Source of the DNA: Akkermansia sp.
Lineage (GTDB): Bacteria > Verrucomicrobiota > Verrucomicrobiia > Verrucomicrobiales > Akkermansiaceae
Length of the DNA: 7,433 nt
Reading direction: 5' to 3'
Assembly: GCA_020047775.1 (NCBI GenBank)
Contig: JAIFNK010000086.1
Coordinates: forward strand, 1 to 7,433
Positions within the stretch are counted from its first letter, which is position 1, and the number at the start of each line of letters is the position of its first letter. Shown in pieces: positions 1-5,690 of the stretch. The notes beneath the pieces are model-generated. The model worked only from the letters and a program-made list of their open reading frames with translations, made no database searches and was not told the origin of the DNA. The translations under genes were made by a program, and so were the position numbers.

Positions 1-1
1 A

Positions 2-1558
2 GACGAATTTATCAAAGCGCTCCATTTCGCCCAAGCAGCCGTCGTCAAACTCGTCGCCGCCCAGGAAGAACTCGCGAAACTCGCTGGCAAGGAAAAGCGT
101 TCCTACGAACTCACCGTCGCCAAGGAAAACCTGCTCGAAATTGCCTACGAAATCGCAGGCGACCGCATCGAAGCCGCCATCTACGCGCCCACCAAAACCG
201 AGCGCGCCAAGAAAGTCGGAGCCCTCCGCGACGAAGTGGAAGCCGCCATCAAGGAGCGCGCTCCAGAAGCCACCGACTTCGACGTCGAGCAAGCCTTCGA
301 ATACCTTCAGAAAAAGGCATTCCGCATCTCCATCATGGAAAAAGGCGTTCGCGCCGACGGACGCACCATCGGTGACCTTCGCCCGCTTTACGGAGAAGTC
401 GGCACCTTGCCACGCGTCCACGGTTCCGCCATTTTCTCCCGCGGAGAAACCCAGGCACTCGCCATCACCACGTTGGCACCTGCCGACGAGAAGCAACATT
501 TCGACAACTACGCCGGTGGCGAAGACGAAAAGCGCTTCATCCTCCACTACAACTTCCCTCCATTCTCCGTCGGCGAATGCGGACGCATGGGTGGCATCAA
601 CCGCCGCGAAATCGGCCACGGTTCGCTCGCCGAGCGCTCCATCGAGCCCGTCATCCCTGACGAATCCGTCTTCCCCTACGCCATCCGCGTTTCCTCGGAA
701 GTCATGGAATCCAACGGTTCCACCTCGATGGCCTCCGTTTGCGCGGGCGTCATGGCCCTGCTCGACGCCGGTGTCCCGCTCATCCGCCCGGTTGGCGGCA
801 TCTCTGTCGGACTCGTCACCGAGAACAACGAAGACGGCTCCATGAAGTCCCACAAAATGCTGCTAGACATCATCGGTTCCGAAGATTTCTACGGCGACAT
901 GGACTTCAAGCTCTGCGGCACCAGCGAAGGTGTCACCGGCTATCAGCTCGACCTCAAGCTCGCCGGCCTCCCGCTCGCCATGCTTGAAGAAGCCATCCAC
1001 ATCGCCAAGGCAGGCCGCACCGCCATCCTTGCGAAAATGGCCGAGTCCATCCTCGAACCCAAGCCGCTCAGCCCGCACGCTCCGCGCATCGTTTCCGTCA
1101 AAATCCCGGCAGACCGCATCGGCGAGCTCATCGGGCCAGGCGGCAAGAACATCAAGGGCATCCAAGCCGAGTCCGGCGCCGAGATCAACATCGAGGACGA
1201 CGGCACCGTCCACATCTACGCTTCCAAGCAAGAAGGCCTCGACCGCGCCAAGGCGATGATCGACCGCATGTTCCAGGAAATCGAAGTGGGCAAGGTTTAC
1301 ACCGGCAAGGTTGTTTCCATCACCCAGTTCGGCGCGTTCATGGAAGTGCTCCCTGGTAAAGACGGACTCGTCCACGTCTCCGAACTCGCCGAAGGCCGCA
1401 CCGAAAACGTTGAAGACATCGTCAAAAAAGGCGACGTCATCACCGCCAAGTGCCTCGGAGTGGACGAAAAAGGACGCGTGAAAATGTCCCGCCGCGCTTG
1501 GCTCCGCGACCAAAAAGCCGCCGAGCACGACGCCCAACAGCCCGCCGCTGCTGAGTAA
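2..1558 (+). CDS. pnp: Polyribonucleotide nucleotidyltransferase (PNPase), 5'-truncated by the window edge
   Basis: PNPase degrades RNA 3' to 5' by phosphorolysis, releasing nucleoside diphosphates; in the cytoplasm it forms a ring-shaped trimer, often within the RNA degradosome. The reading frame is open from base 2, giving 518 residues of a family usually near 700, so the first RNase PH domain lies outside the window. Visible in order (fragment numbering): the helical linker domain (about 1-105), the second, catalytic RNase PH domain (about 113-345), the KH domain (about 365-410, GPGG loop at 378-381) and the S1 domain (about 430-497). The catalytic residues equivalent to E. coli D486, D492 and K494 are present as D295, D301 and K303 in the motif SEDFYGDMDFK. 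The phosphate-binding stretch SNGSTSMASVC is also intact. The tail is a short Ala/Gln/Pro-rich extension ending in TAA. Codons favour C in third position, unlike the genes downstream. The identification is secure. Confidence 0.98.
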   Translation, partial: DEFIKALHFAQAAVVKLVAAQEELAKLAGKEKRSYELTVAKENLLEIAYEIAGDRIEAAIYAPTKTERAKKVGALRDEVEAAIKERAPEATDFDVEQAFEYLQKKAFRISIMEKGVRADGRTIGDLRPLYGEVGTLPRVHGSAIFSRGETQALAITTLAPADEKQHFDNYAGGEDEKRFILHYNFPPFSVGECGRMGGINRREIGHGSLAERSIEPVIPDESVFPYAIRVSSEVMESNGSTSMASVCAGVMALLDAGVPLIRPVGGISVGLVTENNEDGSMKSHKMLLDIIGSEDFYGDMDFKLCGTSEGVTGYQLDLKLAGLPLAMLEEAIHIAKAGRTAILAKMAESILEPKPLSPHAPRIVSVKIPADRIGELIGPGGKNIKGIQAESGAEINIEDDGTVHIYASKQEGLDRAKAMIDRMFQEIEVGKVYTGKVVSITQFGAFMEVLPGKDGLVHVSELAEGRTENVEDIVKKGDVITAKCLGVDEKGRVKMSRRAWLRDQKAAEHDAQQPAAAE

Positions 1559-1609
1559 TCCATCAAGGAGCGTTGGCATCCCGCCGACGAGTCTTCCCAA
1601 TCCCCAAAA

Positions 1610-1639
1610 CCGGCGTCCGAAAGGGCGTCGGCTTTTTTT
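1610..1639 (+). terminator. Intrinsic (Rho-independent) terminator of pnp
   Basis: A 9-bp stem (1610-1618 with 1623-1631, including two G-U pairs) closes a GAAA tetraloop and is followed, after one C, by seven T residues at 1633-1639. It lies 51 nt after the pnp stop codon and should end pnp transcription, separating the housekeeping gene from the accessory genes downstream. Confidence 0.9.
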
Positions 1640-1818
1640 CCTCAGTAGATGTAGGAACAAAGTTTTCGCCCCGCCATGCCCTCGACAGTGCGGTTTCGAA
1701 ACGTGACACTTCTGCTTGCAATCGGAAAAATAGCTGGCCACTTTCTCCTCCAGACAAAATAAAATTTACTTTACTTTTCCAAAGTATCCGACAAATTTCT
1801 GACTTAGATCTCCATCCC
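1640..1818. other. Gene-free junction between pnp and the accessory region
   Basis: No convincing gene is seen here. A reading frame on the + strand runs through it into the next gene from a TTG at 1573, but it crosses the pnp terminator and its translation resembles nothing, so it is not treated as coding. Base composition changes from GC-rich to AT-rich at about 1,750. This is the probable insertion boundary of the accessory DNA, but no tRNA, integrase or obvious attachment-site repeat is visible. A promoter for the downstream operon must lie here; TAAAAT at 1760-1765 could be a -10 element, though no good -35 is seen. Confidence 0.5.
1772..1786. promoter_or_regulatory. Perfect inverted repeat upstream of the ImmA-cyclase operon, possible operator
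   Basis: TACTTT-TCC-AAAGTA is an exact 6-3-6 inverted repeat lying 32 nt before the ATG of the metallopeptidase gene and just after a possible -10 (TAAAAT, 1760-1765). Position and symmetry fit a dimeric repressor site. The core is short and AT-rich, so chance cannot be excluded. It differs in sequence from the inverted repeat at 4836-4849, so one regulator need not read both. Confidence 0.35.
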
Positions 1819-2415
1819 ATGAATTCTCCCTCAGATCTAGAACCCAACTCTTTCGCCGTACCGGAACCCAACATTGTTCCCACTGGCGCATCTCGAAAAA
1901 TTATTGATGAAGCGGGGGCGCGAATCGCCAAACGCTACGGCTTTGAACCGGGGGCAAATTTTCACGACTTCGTTCAAAATGCACTAGAGGGCAACGTCGA
2001 TGTGGCCGAGCCAGACGAGCGCATCAAATTCGGCTACCTTCGTGTCCCTGGTGCGGCCAACAGCAAATTTGATATTATACTATCTCCCTACACGGGAGAC
2101 CTCCATGATCGCTTTACGATGGCGCACGAACTGGGTCACTACTTCTTGCATTATCTCCTTCAGAAGAGAACGGATTCACTAATAATTCATCGGGAAGGTA
2201 CGAACCGAGCTGAATCCGAAGCCAACTGGTTTGCAGAAGGATTCTTAATGCCTTCGGAGGAGTTTCAAAGCGAGTGGGAACGATGTGATGGATACATGCC
2301 CGATATGATCAACCGATTCCGAGTAGCTTCGGACTTAATTGCGAATCGTAAGCGCACCCTAGATCGCATGAATTCTGACCCTGCAAGCGATGGCCTTCCC
2401 AACGAAGTTAAGTAA
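1819..2415 (+). CDS. ImmA/IrrE-family zinc metallopeptidase, short form
   Basis: This 198-residue protein has the zinc-peptidase signature HELGH at 103-107, with the third ligand Glu probably E134 in ESEANWFAEGFLMP (132-145), the typical ImmA/IrrE second motif. Known relatives (ImmA, IrrE, CapP) cleave XRE-type repressors in the cytoplasm in response to DNA damage or mobile-element signals. ATG 1819 is chosen because it gives the usual family length and lies after the putative operator; no Shine-Dalgarno sequence is seen before it. Residues 1-20 look disordered, and the C-terminus after about 175 is a short basic helix with no sensor domain such as the GAF-like domain of IrrE. There is no XRE gene beside it. 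Instead its 3' end overlaps a nucleotidyl cyclase-like gene by 26 nt, suggesting cotranscription and joint function. It may be a signal-controlled effector protease or an orphan regulator; the substrate cannot be read from the sequence. Confidence 0.88.
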   Translation: MNSPSDLEPNSFAVPEPNIVPTGASRKIIDEAGARIAKRYGFEPGANFHDFVQNALEGNVDVAEPDERIKFGYLRVPGAANSKFDIILSPYTGDLHDRFTMAHELGHYFLHYLLQKRTDSLIIHREGTNRAESEANWFAEGFLMPSEEFQSEWERCDGYMPDMINRFRVASDLIANRKRTLDRMNSDPASDGLPNEVK

Positions 2416-3496
2416 AGCGGCGCTGGACAAACTTGGAGAACCAAAACTCAAACTTTTTCTTAGTGTTGACGTGGTTGGATCGACAGCTTTTAAGCAATCG
2501 GGTCCCCGGACTCATCAAACTCAGGCAATCTCGAAGGAAAGTGAAGGGGGTAACTGGCTTCTCTTTCTAACTTCCTTTTATAAGGGCTTCGGCAATAAAT
2601 TAAACAAGCACCTGTCGGATCGGATTGCAGAAACCGGGTTGGTCGCGCCCACTTCAACCTCCCAAATCCAGCCCCCTAAACTTTGGAAAGCGTTGGGAGA
2701 CGAACTTGTGTTTGTAGCCTTGATTGAACACGAAGCGCATTTGCCTGTGATTCTCGATGCTTTTCGTCACGCCCTAAACGAGGAAATTGATCGGGCTAAG
2801 GATGGCGTGCGTCCGCTGCCTATCAGCTTTAAAGGCACAGCTTGGACGGCGGGCTTCCCGGTTTGCAATGCCGAGATCCCGATGGCTCCTAACGATGGGA
2901 ATGGGGGTGACACAAGTGTAGTGATGGATTACGATTACGCTGGTCCAGCCATTGACATCGGTTTCAGACTAACATCACTTGCCACTCCAAAGCGATTAAG
3001 TATATCCGCCGAGATAGCCTATATGCTGGCAACACTTTCGAGTCCAATCTCGCGCTTCGTGCACCCTGTGGGTCCTGTCGAGTTTAAAGGTGTGCTCGGC
3101 GGGCGGGACTATCCAGCTTTCTGGCTCGACTGTTTTCGGGGTGTTAAGAGAACGTCTTGGCTTTCTGAACTGCGCGGTAAATCCACAACTGAGGGGCTTG
3201 AGGCCCTGTCAAAGATGGAAGAGAAAATGCTCCCGAAAACGCACGGGGGGCCGGACGAGATAATAGAGTTTCTCCGGGAGTGGTTTAGTACCACGGGGAG
3301 CCTGATTGTTCCTCCTTTCGTCCATGCAACGACGGGAAGCTGTGTTGCACCAACAAACTATACTGAACTTTTAGAAATGGCACAAGCTGAGCTCGGCGAG
3401 TTGTATCGAGCGGATCAAGAGGGTTCCGAAGAAGGAGCCGAAAAGGCTAACGAGAGCGTGAGGGCATTGTCAGCAGAAGGATCGGAAAGCGTGTGA
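2390..3496 (+). CDS. Class III nucleotidyl cyclase-like protein, possible defence cyclase
   Basis: The first 250 of 368 residues resemble a class III adenylate/guanylate cyclase catalytic domain. Visible marks are FLSVDVVGST (23-32) with the first metal-binding Asp D27, and KALGDELVF (100-108) with the second metal Asp D104. GPAIDIGFRL (185-194) aligns with the usual GxxVNxAxR stretch, keeping the transition-state Arg (R193) but carrying Asp189 in place of Asn. FKGV (232-235) followed by an aromatic-rich strand closes the domain. By hand alignment, K100 and D182 fall at the base-specifying positions and match the adenine-type Lys/Asp pair. The remaining 118 residues are a helical, acidic tail with no recognised domain, and no membrane segment is seen. 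ATG 2390 is the only ATG available after an in-frame stop at 2369, and it overlaps the metallopeptidase gene by 26 nt. Class III cyclases include the Pycsar cCMP/cUMP synthases of phage defence; membership is possible, but no TIR or membrane effector is encoded here. Confidence 0.75.
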   Translation: MAFPTKLSKAALDKLGEPKLKLFLSVDVVGSTAFKQSGPRTHQTQAISKESEGGNWLLFLTSFYKGFGNKLNKHLSDRIAETGLVAPTSTSQIQPPKLWKALGDELVFVALIEHEAHLPVILDAFRHALNEEIDRAKDGVRPLPISFKGTAWTAGFPVCNAEIPMAPNDGNGGDTSVVMDYDYAGPAIDIGFRLTSLATPKRLSISAEIAYMLATLSSPISRFVHPVGPVEFKGVLGGRDYPAFWLDCFRGVKRTSWLSELRGKSTTEGLEALSKMEEKMLPKTHGGPDEIIEFLREWFSTTGSLIVPPFVHATTGSCVAPTNYTELLEMAQAELGELYRADQEGSEEGAEKANESVRALSAEGSESV

Positions 3497-3558
3497 CTAC
3501 GGGATATGATTACGCGACAGACCTTTTATAAGGGGCAGAAATGTTTCCAATAGCAGCT

Positions 3559-4449
3559 CTATTTCTTTGAGCGAAAAATCCCTTTCTCCCACCGCTCCGA
3601 CCAGTTGTCTTCCCCAGATGGCTCCCTGTCGTCTTCTTCGTCTTCGTCCCACTCGGTGACCAACACCGTCAACAGGCGGCCGTAACTTCCAAGCCCAACA
3701 ACATCTTCCTCGATTTCGAGGTCGGGCACTCCATCAAACCAGCTTCTCAGCTTTCCGCCTTCCTCGGAGATGTTGCATTCGTTGATCCACTTCTGCCGAT
3801 GCGCAAAACTGGCTGAGGGAACACCATCAGGTAGAGCATCACCCCGACGAAGCCACTCCAAACCCCGGATGCTTCTGAAGCTTTCCGATGCCGTCATAAA
3901 CTCAACCGTGCCATTGAAGGAGACGATGGCGGCAACGGTTTCCTTCGTGTCCTGGCAGAGCCTGATAGCGGAAGCGACAAGTGAACTTTCACAGCGTTCC
4001 GAGATATTCTTGATGCTTTCGAATCCAGGTGCCTTTGACTTGATAATGGATTCAATAAGCGACCAAGGCATCAGCAATTCGGAAGCGAAGGCATCTGCCT
4101 CCATCTCGTAAACGTCGTTGGATATAAAACCGGAGCGTGAAAAGTGTTTACCGCTTCCAAGGAGCGCATCGACATGCCCATCGATAAAGTAGTGACCCAA
4201 TTCGTGCGCGACCGTGAAGTTCTGAAAGCCCAAGCTTTTGATCGTGGTGGAGAAACCGATGCCGAAAGTGCTGCCGGTCAGCATCAAGCAGCCTGAAATA
4301 TCCGGCTTTTGAAATGGCAGAGGGACAACGGCAATATCCATGGCGGCGGCCAAGAGTTTTGGACTCACCGGAAGCTGGAGGATGTCGTTATCCTTCAAAG
4401 TTGCACGGGCCAGCTTTTGCAAGGCAAGCCGACGAGCTCTTGTGATCAC
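3559..4449 (-). CDS. ImmA/IrrE-family metallopeptidase, long form (CapP/ImmA-like)
   Basis: This 296-residue zinc peptidase has HELGH at 82-86 and the third-ligand motif EMEADAFASELLMP (115-128, ligand probably E117). The helix-rich N-terminus (1-45) and the region at 150-195, which ends in a strand pattern of the type SFNGTVEFM, are typical of longer family members that carry a C-terminal sensor-like part. The last 35 residues are very acidic, with a run of Asp/Glu at 268-274. The start is GTG at 4449: it overlaps the TGA of the upstream XRE gene (GTGA) and has GGAGGAG four bases before it, so translation is probably coupled. Known relatives cleave the partner XRE repressor (ImmA on ImmR, IrrE on DdrO, CapP on CapH). 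The pairing suggests it inactivates the adjacent XRE protein and so releases its own operon and probably the divergent ubiquitin-like operon. The cleavage itself is inferred. Confidence 0.9.
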   Translation of the reverse strand: MITRARRLALQKLARATLKDNDILQLPVSPKLLAAAMDIAVVPLPFQKPDISGCLMLTGSTFGIGFSTTIKSLGFQNFTVAHELGHYFIDGHVDALLGSGKHFSRSGFISNDVYEMEADAFASELLMPWSLIESIIKSKAPGFESIKNISERCESSLVASAIRLCQDTKETVAAIVSFNGTVEFMTASESFRSIRGLEWLRRGDALPDGVPSASFAHRQKWINECNISEEGGKLRSWFDGVPDLEIEEDVVGLGSYGRLLTVLVTEWDEDEEDDREPSGEDNWSERWEKGIFRSKK

Positions 4450-4808
4450 TTGGCTCCTCCGTCCTTTTTCTGTTCCTCCTTGTCTTTCAGCGCGCGGGCC
4501 ATCATTTCGAGTATCTCGAAGCTTTCGTCTGACAGGTTCTCGGCATGCCGGAACAATTGTTTGGCACGGGGAGCAGCGCTCATTCCCATGCCGTGTTGTT
4601 CCTCATCGATTCTGCCAAGGAGATAATCGACGCTCACGTTCAGAGCATCTGAGAGTTTCCTCAGGTTGTCGAACGAAGGGGAACGCTGGCCGGTTTCAAA
4701 GTGGGAAATTGCGGCTGGCTGCATCTTGGCCTTCGCTGCCAATTCGGACTGGCTCAGTTTCAGGCTCTCCCGGGCTTTTCGAATACGATCTTGGAAATTT
4801 TCTGGCAT
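4446..4808 (-). CDS. XRE-family helix-turn-helix transcriptional repressor
   Basis: This 120-residue DNA-binding protein has a complete HTH_XRE domain at about 8-64: LSQSELAAKAKM forms the first helices, PAAISHFETGQRSPSF the recognition helix and following turn, and NLRKLSDALNVSVDYLLG the closing helices. The remainder (65-120) is a short helical tail ending in a charged Lys/Glu segment, which may dimerise or hold the protease-cleavage site. ATG 4808 is preferred because the HTH starts right after it; a longer in-frame version from 4910 would run through the putative promoter and operator and adds an unrecognisable 34 residues. It is the first gene of a two-gene operon with the ImmA-like peptidase and is divergent from the ubiquitin-like operon, with 129 bp between starts. 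It probably represses its own promoter and perhaps the divergent one. Compare ImmR, DdrO and CapH. Confidence 0.92.
   Translation of the reverse strand: MPENFQDRIRKARESLKLSQSELAAKAKMQPAAISHFETGQRSPSFDNLRKLSDALNVSVDYLLGRIDEEQHGMGMSAAPRAKQLFRHAENLSDESFEILEMMARALKDKEEQKKDGGAK
4454..4460 (-). promoter_or_regulatory. Strong Shine-Dalgarno sequence fixing the GTG start of the ImmA-like gene
   Basis: On the - strand GGAGGAG stands four bases before GTG 4449 and lies inside the last codons of the XRE gene. It supports the GTG start and coupled translation across the GTGA overlap. Confidence 0.8.
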
Positions 4809-4835
4809 GACGAAAAAAAAGCTTGGCTCAGCTAT

Positions 4836-4849
4836 ATACGTTATCGTAT
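4836..4849. promoter_or_regulatory. Inverted repeat in the divergent promoter gap, probable XRE operator
   Basis: ATACG-TTAT-CGTAT is an exact 5-4-5 inverted repeat lying 27 nt upstream of the XRE start and 88 nt upstream of the ubiquitin-like gene start. It overlaps TATATA (4833-4838), which could serve as the -10 of the leftward XRE promoter, so binding there would block that promoter. For the rightward genes, TATACG at 4895-4900 could be a -10, but neither direction shows a convincing -35. A second, very short symmetry (GTCA-ACA-TGAC, 4932-4942) covers the ubiquitin-like start codon and may be chance. Autoregulation by the XRE protein is the inference. Confidence 0.5.
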
Positions 4850-4937
4850 TGTTCTGCGTGTCGCCACCGTAGCGGAATTCTGGTGCCGCGATCCTATACG
4901 GACGCGGCATGTCACATCAACCATAAACGTAGTCAAC

Positions 4938-5690
4938 ATGACAACAAACGAAGATAATATTGGCGGCGGTGAAAACCGCCGGGAAACCCGGAACGATGGC
5001 TCCAGATGGAACCTGCTGGTCGATGACACACTCATTGCTTCCCCTGGGCGGCACGTTAAAGCCAGCGTGGTCAGATTCCAAGCTGGATTGACGACCGATC
5101 AGGCTTTGGTGAGGGATCTTTTCTCCCCGAATGATCTCCTGATCGACGATGATTCGCTGCTGGATCTGGTGGAGGGGAACGTGTTCGTTTCCCGCCCGGT
5201 CACAGAATGCTGCCGCGATGGAGACCACGGCTCGCCCGCGAAGCTGGCGTGGTTCGTCGATGACCGCTTTGAGATCAGCAATCGACCGTCCCAAACGGGC
5301 CTGTCGATTCGGGAACTCTTTGGGCTGCCCGCCGACATTACGCTTCTGCGCGATCATGAATCCCCAGATGACCTGCCTGTTGAGGAGGGCGATGCCGTCC
5401 GCTTTGAAGATGGCCCGGTATTTATTTCCCGGGGTGATTCCGGCCACGGGAAGGACATCACGATCATCGTCAATCTACGCGAGAAGAAGGTCAAACCGGG
5501 GACAATCACCTTCGAAAAGGTGGTCGAGCTCGGTTTCGATGAACCCCCGGTGGGCGGCAACCTGATGTTCACCGTCACTTATCGCCGCGGTCCGACCGAG
5601 AATCCGGAAGGCTCCATGGTTGCCGGTGGCAACCCGGTCAAACTCAAGGAAAGGATGATTTTCAATGTCACAGCAACTGATCAGTCTTAG
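4938..5690 (+). CDS. Multiubiquitin protein: three tandem ubiquitin-like domains
   Basis: This 250-residue protein appears to be a chain of three beta-grasp (ubiquitin-like) units of the bacterial multiubiquitin family. Unit 1 is about 23-87 and unit 2 about 103-166. They are recognisably repeats: LVDD and FVDD open them, and EGNVFVSR and DGPVFISR close them. Unit 3 (about 173-246) is more diverged, with ITIIVNLREKKV at its start and a YRRGPTENPEGSM hairpin before its final strand. The first 20 residues are polar and probably flexible. Family members serve as modifiers or substrates for the E1-like enzyme encoded next to them. The protein ends in ATDQS, with no C-terminal Gly, and there is no Gly-Gly between units. 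ATG 4938 is chosen because the longer open frame back to 4701 runs antisense through the XRE gene; no Shine-Dalgarno is seen. The gene overlaps the E1 gene by 26 nt, placing it first in a three-gene operon. Confidence 0.85.
   Translation: MTTNEDNIGGGENRRETRNDGSRWNLLVDDTLIASPGRHVKASVVRFQAGLTTDQALVRDLFSPNDLLIDDDSLLDLVEGNVFVSRPVTECCRDGDHGSPAKLAWFVDDRFEISNRPSQTGLSIRELFGLPADITLLRDHESPDDLPVEEGDAVRFEDGPVFISRGDSGHGKDITIIVNLREKKVKPGTITFEKVVELGFDEPPVGGNLMFTVTYRRGPTENPEGSMVAGGNPVKLKERMIFNVTATDQS
5646..5655 (+). promoter_or_regulatory. Purine-rich ribosome binding site for the E1-like gene
   Basis: AAGGAAAGGA ends nine bases before ATG 5665 and lies within the 3' end of the multiubiquitin gene. It supports that start despite the 26-nt overlap and would give the E1 gene its own ribosome entry. 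Confidence 0.65.

Noticed and set aside
863..1741. Long open frame on the - strand through the end of pnp
   Set aside because: It lies antisense to conserved PNPase sequence and crosses its terminator; the low-complexity Gly/Leu/Val/Asp/Ala-rich translation is typical of the shadow of a high-GC gene.
1573..1818. 82-residue N-terminal extension of the first ImmA-like protein from TTG 1573
   Set aside because: It would cross the pnp terminator and the putative operator, matches no known domain, and the ATG at 1819 gives a normal family length.
1818..2376. Exact 10-mer CATGAATTCT at 1818-1827 and 2367-2376, with AGATC shortly before each copy
   Set aside because: Both copies are in the same coding frame (start Met-Asn-Ser and internal Met-Asn-Ser) and the similarity does not extend; treated as chance.
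3497..3558. Hairpin CCTT-TTAT-AAGG between the convergent cyclase and ImmA-like genes, considered as a terminator
   Set aside because: The stem is only four base pairs with no T-tract on either strand.
4809..4910. 34-residue N-terminal extension of the XRE protein
   Set aside because: It runs through the divergent gap with the inverted repeat; the HTH begins properly after ATG 4808.
4701..4937. 79-residue N-terminal extension of the multiubiquitin protein
   Set aside because: It is antisense to the XRE gene and has no ubiquitin-like pattern; the ATG at 4938 fits better.
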